The position numbers and the translations under genes are program-made. DNA of 5,508 nt. It comes from Rhodothermaceae bacterium (GTDB lineage: Bacteria; Bacteroidota; Rhodothermia; Rhodothermales; JAHEMB01). The stretch spans positions 1 through 5,508 of the forward strand of contig JAHEMB010000299.1 in NCBI GenBank assembly GCA_024643915.1, given 5' to 3'. Shown piece after piece: positions 1-5,508 of this stretch (the stretch's first letter is position 1; every line of letters begins with the position of its first letter). The notes under the pieces are model-generated. The model was not told the DNA's origin, ran no database searches, and saw nothing but the letters and a program-made list of their open reading frames with translations.

Positions 1-1
1 G

Positions 2-592
2 AAGAAAGCTGACCTCGGGCAGTACATGGCGCCGGGGCAACCCGTCGCCTCCGTTTACAGCACCGACGCGCTTGAAGTGGTCGTGCCGCTTCCCTCGCGC
101 GAGGCGGCTCTCCTGCCCGCGCTCTGGACGTCCGAGGCGCAAGGGCGCCGGGCTCGCCTCCCCGCTGCCATCATCGCCGAGTTCGGCGGGCAGCGCTACC
201 GGTGGGACGGCTACGTGGACCGCACCGAAGGCACGCTCGACCGAGGCACGCGCACCGTCAACGTCGTCGTGCGCGTGCCGCAGCCCTACCGCAACGCCGA
301 CCGGCCGCCCCTCATGGTCGGCGCCTTCACGACGGTGGAGATCGAAGGCGCTGCGCTCGACCGCTACTTCGTCCTGCCGCGCGCGGCCTTGCGCGAGGGG
401 AACGTCGTGTGGGTGGTCGAAGACAGCGCCCTCACCGCCCGGCCCGTCGAGGTGGTGCAGGAGGTGGAAGGGGAGGTTTACGTGCAGGCGGGCCTAGAAG
501 GCGGCGAGCAAGTCGTCGTCAGCAACCTGACCACCCTCACGCCCGGCACGCCAGTGCGCGTAGCGACAGAAAAGCTGACCGCTGATCGCTGA
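2..592 (+). CDS. RND efflux periplasmic adaptor subunit (membrane fusion protein), 5'-truncated
   Basis: This is the C-terminal 196 residues of an HlyD/AcrA-type adaptor, the periplasmic protein that joins an RND permease to an outer-membrane channel. The frame is open from base 2, and the Met at 26 lies inside a conserved segment (DLGQYMAPGQPVASV), so it is not the true start. Numbering from base 2, residues 5-22 are the end of the lipoyl half-motif. Residues 24-116 form the beta-barrel domain, starting at LEVVVPL and ending at the typical LMVGAFTTVEIEG. Residues 124-186 are the membrane-proximal domain, with VLPRAALREGNVVWVVED and the family-typical ending GLEGGEQVVVSNLTTLTPG. The first part (signal peptide, coiled-coil hairpin) is upstream of the window. 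The last residues (KLTADR) and the TGA stop are encoded by a heptamer repeat. The permease gene follows downstream with one gene between, as in an efflux operon. The family call is firm; the substrate cannot be inferred. Confidence 0.93.
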   Translation, partial: KKADLGQYMAPGQPVASVYSTDALEVVVPLPSREAALLPALWTSEAQGRRARLPAAIIAEFGGQRYRWDGYVDRTEGTLDRGTRTVNVVVRVPQPYRNADRPPLMVGAFTTVEIEGAALDRYFVLPRAALREGNVVWVVEDSALTARPVEVVQEVEGEVYVQAGLEGGEQVVVSNLTTLTPGTPVRVATEKLTADR

Positions 593-608
593 TCGCTGAA
601 TGCTGATA
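574..608 (+). repeat. Heptanucleotide tandem repeat (GCTGATC-like, five units)
   Basis: Five consecutive 7-base units are visible: GCTGACC (574), GCTGATC (581), GCTGATC (588), GCTGAAT (595) and GCTGATA (602). Two match the consensus exactly and the others differ by one or two bases at the unit end. The array overlaps the last five codons and the TGA stop of the adaptor gene and fills half of the gap to the next gene. Because 7 is not a multiple of 3, the array carries TGA or TAG in successive frames: TGA at 590-592 ends the adaptor and TAG at 607-609 closes the frame of the next gene upstream of its ATG. Similar short heptamer arrays are known from several bacterial lineages; its function here is unknown. 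Confidence 0.85.
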
Positions 609-621
609 GCTTCCCAGAGCC

Positions 622-1158
622 ATGCTTGACCAACTGATCGAACGCCAAATCGCGGCGCAGGAGCGACGGCTGGGCGCGCCGTTGGAGTACCTGCGTCACA
701 TAGCACGCGTCTCACGCGCTGCCTTCTTCAAGTTCGCCCTGTTCATGCCGGTAGCCACCCATCGCCGCGTACTGCCGCCGGACGCCTACTTCGTCGCCCA
801 TATCCTGGCCAGCCGGGCGGAGGACTGCGGTACGTGCGTTCAGATCGAGGTGAACGAGGCACGGCGCCACGGCGTCTCGCCCAGCATTCTTCGCGCTGTT
901 CTGGCGGATCTAACGGATGATCTGCCCGCCGATCTGGCAGAGGTGCTGTGCTTCACCCAGGCTGTGGTGGAACGGACGGACGAGGAAGACGAGACGCGTG
1001 AGCGGCTACGCGCACGGTACGGCGAGGAGGGGCTGGTAGAACTGGCCCTCGGCATCGCTGCCGCCCGGGTTTTCCCTGTCACCCAGCGTGCCCTGGGCCA
1101 CGCGAAAAGCTGCGCGCTCGTGGAGATTGAGGTCGAGGCAAACGCGGAGTCGCTATGA
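622..1158 (+). CDS. Carboxymuconolactone decarboxylase/AhpD-like family protein
   Basis: This is a 178-residue protein, predicted to be cytoplasmic and largely alpha-helical, with no signal peptide. Its central segment (about residues 52-115) resembles the CMD/AhpD fold: a hydrophobic helix with His60 leads into EDCGTCVQ, a CxxC pair (Cys69, Cys72), followed by a helix and the HGVSPSIL turn that is common after the CxxC in this family. The C-terminus has ALGHAKSC (Cys164). AhpD enzymes use CxxC plus a downstream His to reduce peroxides or peroxiredoxins; here the position four after the second Cys is Glu76, so classical AhpD chemistry is uncertain. The start is well fixed, since an in-frame TAG at 607-609 leaves ATG 622 as the first plausible start, although the Shine-Dalgarno is poor (AGAG only two bases upstream). 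The stop overlaps the permease start as ATGA, which implies translational coupling. It could instead be a non-enzymatic CMD-fold protein. Confidence 0.75.
   Translation: MLDQLIERQIAAQERRLGAPLEYLRHIARVSRAAFFKFALFMPVATHRRVLPPDAYFVAHILASRAEDCGTCVQIEVNEARRHGVSPSILRAVLADLTDDLPADLAEVLCFTQAVVERTDEEDETRERLRARYGEEGLVELALGIAAARVFPVTQRALGHAKSCALVEIEVEANAESL
1146..1149 (+). promoter_or_regulatory. Shine-Dalgarno-like GGAG for the permease gene
   Basis: GGAG lies five bases before the ATG at 1155, inside the last codons of the AhpD-like gene. It supports the chosen permease start and the reading that ribosomes finishing the upstream gene re-initiate here through the ATGA overlap. Confidence 0.5.
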
Positions 1159-4100
1159 AAAACGCAATCGCCTGGATGGCGCGCAACGGGGTGGCGCCGA
1201 ACCTGCTGATGCTGTTCATCCTCATCGCCGGCCTCATCAGCCTCTCGACGGTGGCGCAGGAGGTCTTCCCCGAGGCCAGCCTCGATGCGATACAGGTACG
1301 CGTGGCCTATCCCGGTGCCTCGCCCGAGGAGGTGGAGGAGGCCGTGGTGCGGCGTGTGGAGGAGCAGATCGAGGGCGTCGAGGGCATCCGGCGCATCAGC
1401 GCGGTCGCCGCCGAGAACGTCGGCCTCATCACGGCAGAGTTGAAGCTCGGCAGCGACGTGGCCCGCGTGCTCGACGACATCAAGGCGGAGGTGGACCGCA
1501 TCACCACCTTCCCCGAAGAGGCTGAGGAGCCCGTCGTGCAGGAGTTGACGAACCGGCGGCAGGTCATCAACCTCGTCCTCCACGGCGACGTCGGGGAACG
1601 CACCCTGAAGGAACTCGCCCACCGCATCAAGGACGACCTGACGGCGCTCGACGGCATTTCCTTCGTCCGCGTGGCCGGCGTGCGCGAGTATGAGATCGCC
1701 GTCGAGGTCTCCGAAGAGGCGCTCCGCGCCTACGGCCTCACCCTCGCCGAGGTGGGCCTGGCCCTGCGGCGCGGCAGTCTCGACCTGCCGGGGGGCGCCG
1801 TGGAAACAAGCGGCGAGGAGATCCTCATCCGTACCAAAGGCCAGAACTATACCGGGCAGGATTTCCGCGACGTCATCGTGCGCGCCCGCCCCGATGGCGC
1901 CGCCGTCCGCCTGGGCGATCTCGCCGCCGTCCGCGACGGCTTCGAAGACGCCGACCTCATCACGCGTTTCGACGGCGCGCCCGCCACCCTCGTCCAGGTC
2001 TTCCGCACCTCGGACGAGCGCGTGCTGGAGATGGTCGAGCAGATCTACGCCTACCTCGACGAGGTTGAGCCGACCCTCCCAACAGGGGTGACCCTCGACG
2101 TGTGGGAGGACGAGGCCCGCCTCTTGGAGAGCCGCCTCGACCTGCTCATCCGCAACGGGCGCATCGGCCTGCTGCTCGTGATTCTTGCCCTCGCCCTGTT
2201 CCTCAACCCGCGCCTCGCGTTCTGGACGTCGGTGGGGCTGGTGCTCTCGTTCGTGGGCGTCTTCATCGTGATGTCGGCCTTCGGTATCTCCATCAACTTG
2301 CTCACCCTCTTCGCCTTCATCCTCACCCTCGGCATCGTCGTGGACGACGCCATCGTCATCGGGGAGAATATTTTCGCCGAGCAGGAGCGCGGGCTGCGGC
2401 CCCTCGATGCCGCTGTCAAAGGCGCTACGCGGCTGGGCGGGCCGGTGGTCTTCGCCGTGCTGACGACGATTGCCGCGTTCTCCCCGATGCTGTTCGTGCC
2501 GGGCCTGCTGGGCAAGTTTATGCGCAACATGCCGGTCATCGTCATCGCCGCGCTCACCTTCTCGCTCATCGAGTCCCTCTTCATCCTGCCAGCCCACCTG
2601 CGCCACGTCGACGTCCGCCGCACGCGCACCAACCCCGTCTCGCGCTTTCTGGAAAAGGTGCAGCAGCGCTTTTCGGCTGCCCTCGACCGCTTCGTCCAGG
2701 GGCCCCTCGACCGGGGGCTGGTGTTCAGCGCGCGGCACTACGGCCTCGTCATTGCCTCGGGCGTCAGCCTGATTTTGCTGTGCCTGGGGCTGGTGGCGGG
2801 CGGCTTCGTCAAGTTCACCTTTTTCCCAGACATTGAGGGCGAGTACGTGATGGCGCGGCTGGAAATGCCCGAGGGCACGCCCGCCGCCCAAACGCAGCAA
2901 GTGGCCGCTTTCATCGAAGCCCAGGGCCGCGAGGCCATCGCTGAGCTGGAGGCAGGCTTGGAGGAAGAAACCTCGCTCCTGCGCCACGTTTTTCTGACGG
3001 TGGGTGAGCTGCCGTCCCTGGCCCGGTCGCCCTTCGGGGGGGCCGCCCTGAACCTGATCCAGCCGCACCTGGCCGAGGTGAACTTCGAGTTGCTGCCGGC
3101 GGAGGAGCGCGACGTTTCGTCGGAGACGTTCGAGAAGTTATGGCGGGAGAAGGTAGGCGTGGTGCCAAACGCACAGTCCCTCTCCTTCACCTCGGCGGTC
3201 GTCTCCTTCGGCAAGCCGGTGCAGGTCGAACTCTCCGCCCCGACGCCGGACGTGCTGGAGGCGGCGACGGCCAAGTTGAAGGGTGAGTTGGAGCAGTTCG
3301 CGGGCGTCTTCGAGGTGGAGGACGACCAGAAGCCCGGCAAGCGCGAGATCGAGTTGAAGCTGAGGCCCTCTGCCCGCCCGCTCGGCGTCTCGCTCGACGA
3401 CCTGGCGCGGCAGGTACGGAGCGCTTTCTACGGCTTCGAGGCGCTGCGCGTGCAGCGGGGGCGAGACGAGGTGAAGGTGATGGTGCGCCTGCCCGAGGCC
3501 GAGCGCGACGCCCTCGCCGATATTTCCGACCTTCGCATCCGTACCCCCGCCGGGGCCGAGATCCCGCTCTCCGAGGTGGCCGAGGTCGCCTTCGGCTACG
3601 GCCCGTCGAGCCTCCAGCGGCGCGACCGCCGACGCGTCGTCACCGTCACCGCCGACGTGGACGAGGACGTGGTGACGGCGCAGGAGGTCGTGGCCGCCTT
3701 GCAGGACGAGGTGGTGCCGGCGGTGCAAGCCGACTTCCCCGGCCTGCGCGCCTCGTTCGAGGGGCAGCAGCGCGAGCAGGCCGACGCCGTGGGCGGGCTT
3801 CAGCGCGGCTTTCTCATCGCCCTCTTCGTCATCTACGCTCTGTTGGCGATCCCCTTCCGCAGCTACATGCAGCCCCTCATCATCATGGCGGCCATCCCGT
3901 TCGGCGTCATCGGCGCCATCCTGGGGCACCTGCTGATGGGGATGAACCTGACGATCCTCAGCTTCTTCGGCATCGTCGGCCTCAGCGGCGTGGTCGTCAA
4001 CGACTCGCTCGTGCTGATCGATCTCATCAACGAGCGGCGGCGCGAGGGGGTGCCCATGGCCGAGGCCGTGCGGGAGGCCGGCAAGACGCGCTTCCGGCCC

Positions 4101-4370
4101 ATCCTGCTCACCTCCCTCACCACGTTCCTCGGCGTGCTGCCGCTTATCCTGGAGAAAAGCCTTCAGGCGCAGTTTCTGATTCCGATGGCCGTAAGCCTCG
4201 GCTTCGGCATCCTCTTCGCCACGGTCATCATCCTGCTCCTCGTCCCTGCTCTCACCGTGCTGGAGGATCGCGCCGCGAACGCCCTCCGTCGCCGCTTCCG
4301 CCGCACCGAGGGCGACGGGCAGGCAGACGCGCTACCGGAAGAGGAGCCAGTGGTAGAGACGGTGGGGTGA
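1155..4370 (+). CDS. RND-family efflux transporter permease subunit (AcrB/HAE-like)
   Basis: This is a complete 1071-residue inner-membrane proton-driven exporter, within or just above the usual family length. TM1 is about residues 13-32, followed by a large periplasmic porter loop (33-335). TM2-TM6 span about 336-480 and TM7 about 530-550. The second periplasmic loop is 551-883, and TM8-TM12 span about 884-1030. TM4 carries the hallmark GIVVDDAIVIGENI with the proton-relay pair Asp397-Asp398. TM11 has RFRPILLTSLTTFLGVLPL, which is also typical. The start MKNAIAWMARNGVAPNLL matches the family N-terminus and has a GGAG five bases upstream. TM10 reads GLSGVVVNDSLVLID, so the AcrB-type relay Lys is replaced by Val948 next to Asn949-Asp950. 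The cytoplasmic tail after TM12 is Arg-rich then Glu-rich. The gene overlaps the AhpD-like gene by four bases and belongs with the adaptor upstream. The drug or metabolite exported cannot be told from sequence; it lacks obvious signs of the metal-efflux (CusA) branch. Confidence 0.96.
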   Translation: MKNAIAWMARNGVAPNLLMLFILIAGLISLSTVAQEVFPEASLDAIQVRVAYPGASPEEVEEAVVRRVEEQIEGVEGIRRISAVAAENVGLITAELKLGSDVARVLDDIKAEVDRITTFPEEAEEPVVQELTNRRQVINLVLHGDVGERTLKELAHRIKDDLTALDGISFVRVAGVREYEIAVEVSEEALRAYGLTLAEVGLALRRGSLDLPGGAVETSGEEILIRTKGQNYTGQDFRDVIVRARPDGAAVRLGDLAAVRDGFEDADLITRFDGAPATLVQVFRTSDERVLEMVEQIYAYLDEVEPTLPTGVTLDVWEDEARLLESRLDLLIRNGRIGLLLVILALALFLNPRLAFWTSVGLVLSFVGVFIVMSAFGISINLLTLFAFILTLGIVVDDAIVIGENIFAEQERGLRPLDAAVKGATRLGGPVVFAVLTTIAAFSPMLFVPGLLGKFMRNMPVIVIAALTFSLIESLFILPAHLRHVDVRRTRTNPVSRFLEKVQQRFSAALDRFVQGPLDRGLVFSARHYGLVIASGVSLILLCLGLVAGGFVKFTFFPDIEGEYVMARLEMPEGTPAAQTQQVAAFIEAQGREAIAELEAGLEEETSLLRHVFLTVGELPSLARSPFGGAALNLIQPHLAEVNFELLPAEERDVSSETFEKLWREKVGVVPNAQSLSFTSAVVSFGKPVQVELSAPTPDVLEAATAKLKGELEQFAGVFEVEDDQKPGKREIELKLRPSARPLGVSLDDLARQVRSAFYGFEALRVQRGRDEVKVMVRLPEAERDALADISDLRIRTPAGAEIPLSEVAEVAFGYGPSSLQRRDRRRVVTVTADVDEDVVTAQEVVAALQDEVVPAVQADFPGLRASFEGQQREQADAVGGLQRGFLIALFVIYALLAIPFRSYMQPLIIMAAIPFGVIGAILGHLLMGMNLTILSFFGIVGLSGVVVNDSLVLIDLINERRREGVPMAEAVREAGKTRFRPILLTSLTTFLGVLPLILEKSLQAQFLIPMAVSLGFGILFATVIILLLVPALTVLEDRAANALRRRFRRTEGDGQADALPEEEPVVETVG

Positions 4371-4402
4371 GCGGTACGTTACCTTTTCCCGGTCGCTGCC
4401 AG

Positions 4403-4431
4403 TTGCAGGATGGCGATGCTTTCGGTATTCT
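4403..4431 (+). promoter_or_regulatory. Weak sigma70-like promoter candidate before the propeller gene
   Basis: TTGCAG (4403-4408) and TATTCT (4426-4431) are separated by exactly 17 bases, giving 3/6 and 4/6 matches to the -35 and -10 consensus. The predicted start would be near 4437-4439, about 50 bases before the ATG at 4489. The location in the only sizeable gap between genes supports it, but the matches are weak, and the organism may use a different consensus. Confidence 0.3.
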
Positions 4432-4433
4432 GT

Positions 4434-4485
4434 AGGGGCAGTTCGCCGTCATCCCACCGGCTCTACGAACCTCACGCTGGCCCCT
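4434..4485 (+). promoter_or_regulatory. Nested inverted repeat immediately upstream of the propeller start codon
   Basis: Three nested complementary arms are visible. AGGGGC (4434-4439) pairs with GCCCCT (4480-4485), GTTCG (4441-4445) with CGAAC (4466-4470), and CCG (4446-4448) with CGG (4458-4460) around a nine-base loop. That is 14 possible pairs with interior loops of one versus nine bases and a five-base bulge. The structure ends three bases before the ATG at 4489, where no Shine-Dalgarno sequence is present. It could be an RNA leader that masks the start region or a DNA-binding site. It has no following T-run, so it is not a standard terminator. It could also be chance pairing in GC-rich DNA. 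Confidence 0.35.
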
Positions 4486-4488
4486 CCG

Positions 4489-5508
4489 ATGAAACACCTC
4501 CAACGCCTGACGATCTTCGCCCTTTTCGCCCTACTGGCCTGGCCCGCGAGCGCCCAGTGGACGCCTGACGACCCCGGCTCTGACAACATCACGCTCGAAG
4601 GGCACGTCCCCCTCGGCGCACGCATGACGGTGACCGACCTGGAGCTGGAACAGGAGCTGTCGCGGCCCTACGCCTACGTGGGGCGGGCCTCCATCCTCAA
4701 GGACGGGCCGAAGGGCATGGATATCATCGACCTGCGCGATCCTGCCGCGCCGCGCGTGCTGCTGCGCTGGAGGCTGGAGCACCAGGACCTGCACCTCAAC
4801 CGGGGCGGGATGGACGTGAAGTATTTCAAGTGGAAAGGTCGCTACTACGTCGTCCAATCCTTCGAATTCCCGCAGGGGCCGAACAGCGATCTCGGCGCCG
4901 TCGTCTTTGACGTGACGGGCCTGCCGGACCCGGAGGCGGTGAAGGAGGTGGCGCGGCTGCGCTACGCCGAGTATCCCGGCGGCTTCCACAACATTTTTAT
5001 CTACAAGCACTCGAACGGCCGCCCCCTCCTGCTGACGACCGTGCGCACGGGCAAGGCGCACGTCTACGACCTGGGCCGCGTGGTGGAGGAGGACGTGGAA
5101 AACGCCCTCGTCGCCGAGATTCCGTTGCCCCCTATCGCGGGCACATCGAGCCGGCAGACTTCCTACCACGACCTCTACGCCGCCTGGCACCCCGACACCG
5201 GCCAGGACCGTTTCTACGGCGGCGGCTCGGGCGGATATTACATTTTCGACATCACGGACCTGGCCGATCCGCAGTTGAAAATCACCCTGACAGGCGTGAA
5301 CGGCGTGGATTGGGGCCACACCTTTACCCCATCGCCGGATGGCCGCTACGCCGTGGCTGAGGTGGAATACCAGTACGCCCCCCTTCGTATCTTCGACCTT
5401 AAGCCCGCCCTCGATGGGGAGACGATGAACATTTCCCAGCCCATCAGCGCGTGGACGGCGGATTGGAAGAACCTCGTGCACAACCACGAAGTGCGCTGGC
5501 CCTACGTA
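4489..5508 (+). CDS. Exported LVIVD-repeat beta-propeller protein, 3'-truncated
   Basis: The frame is open from ATG 4489 to the window end (340 residues, no stop). The N-terminus is a clear Sec signal peptide: a basic start (MKHLQR), a hydrophobic core at residues 7-18, and an ASA-Q signal peptidase I site after residue 22. The mature part shows repeated LVIVD-type blades: MDIIDLRDPAAPRVLL (77-92), VVFDVTGLPDPEAVKEV (138-154), a weaker HVYDL (191-195), YYIFDITDLADPQLKI (250-265) and LRIFDL (299-304). Such repeats fold as a beta-propeller in secreted or periplasmic proteins of mostly unknown function. His residues recur at the blade starts: GFHNIF (His167), SYHDLYAAWHP (His228, His234), WGHTFTPSPDGRY (His277) and VHNHEV (His331, His333). 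No catalytic motif is recognised. It follows the permease by 118 bases on the same strand and probably has its own promoter. The exact enzymatic or binding role is unknown. Confidence 0.82.
   Translation, partial: MKHLQRLTIFALFALLAWPASAQWTPDDPGSDNITLEGHVPLGARMTVTDLELEQELSRPYAYVGRASILKDGPKGMDIIDLRDPAAPRVLLRWRLEHQDLHLNRGGMDVKYFKWKGRYYVVQSFEFPQGPNSDLGAVVFDVTGLPDPEAVKEVARLRYAEYPGGFHNIFIYKHSNGRPLLLTTVRTGKAHVYDLGRVVEEDVENALVAEIPLPPIAGTSSRQTSYHDLYAAWHPDTGQDRFYGGGSGGYYIFDITDLADPQLKITLTGVNGVDWGHTFTPSPDGRYAVAEVEYQYAPLRIFDLKPALDGETMNISQPISAWTADWKNLVHNHEVRWPYV

Noticed and set aside
26..28. ATG at 26 as the start of the adaptor gene
   Set aside because: The frame is open upstream to the window edge and the preceding residues (KKADLGQY) belong to the conserved lipoyl-motif segment, so the Met is internal and the gene is truncated by the window.
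840..3068. A 742-codon open frame on the minus strand across the AhpD-like and permease genes
   Set aside because: It is antisense to two well-supported genes. Its product is low-complexity, rich in His, Asp, Glu, Gly and Arg, as expected from the reverse complement of GC-rich codons, and it shows no recognisable domain.
3138..3929. A 263-codon minus-strand open frame inside the permease gene
   Set aside because: Same composition artefact: His/Gly/Asp-rich product, fully opposite a conserved RND coding region.
4373..4387. Possible intrinsic terminator after the permease (GGTA-CGT-TACC followed by TTTT)
   Set aside because: The stem is only four base pairs with a three-base loop and the T-run is four bases, too weak to call a terminator.
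4531..5487. A 318-codon minus-strand open frame opposite the propeller gene
   Set aside because: The plus-strand frame from 4489 has a clear signal peptide and LVIVD repeats, while the minus-strand product is Val/His/Arg/Gly-rich and domainless, so it is a shadow.

Overview
The window is GC-rich (roughly two thirds G+C by eye) bacterial DNA, and every gene I can support lies on the + strand. It holds most of a tripartite RND efflux operon followed by the start of an exported beta-propeller gene. The RND envelope machinery implies a Gram-negative cell. High GC, weak or absent Shine-Dalgarno sequences before two of the genes, a heptanucleotide tandem repeat at a gene end and an LVIVD-type propeller would fit a Rhodothermota/Bacteroidota-like organism. 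That assignment is an inference and not secure.

Layout: (1) positions 2-592 encode the C-terminal part of a periplasmic adaptor (membrane fusion protein), whose 5' end lies outside the window. (2) Positions 574-608 are five tandem copies of a GCTGATC-like heptamer, which supply the last codons and the stop of the adaptor. (3) Positions 622-1158 encode a 178-residue protein resembling the carboxymuconolactone decarboxylase/AhpD family, with a CxxC motif. (4) Positions 1155-4370 encode a complete 1071-residue RND inner-membrane permease that overlaps gene 3 by ATGA. (5) Positions 4371-4488 are a 118-base intergenic gap with a weak promoter-like element and a nested inverted repeat ending three bases before the next start codon. 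(6) Positions 4489-5508 encode a secreted LVIVD-repeat beta-propeller protein, open to the window edge and so partial at its 3' end.

How they work together: adaptor and permease should form an envelope-spanning proton-driven pump with an outer-membrane channel that is not seen here. The AhpD-like gene sits between them and is translationally coupled to the permease, so the cell probably makes it together with the pump. Its role there is unknown and is the most interesting point of the window. The propeller gene is probably a separate transcription unit with no obvious functional link to the pump. I saw no tRNA, rRNA, CRISPR, insertion sequence or phage gene.
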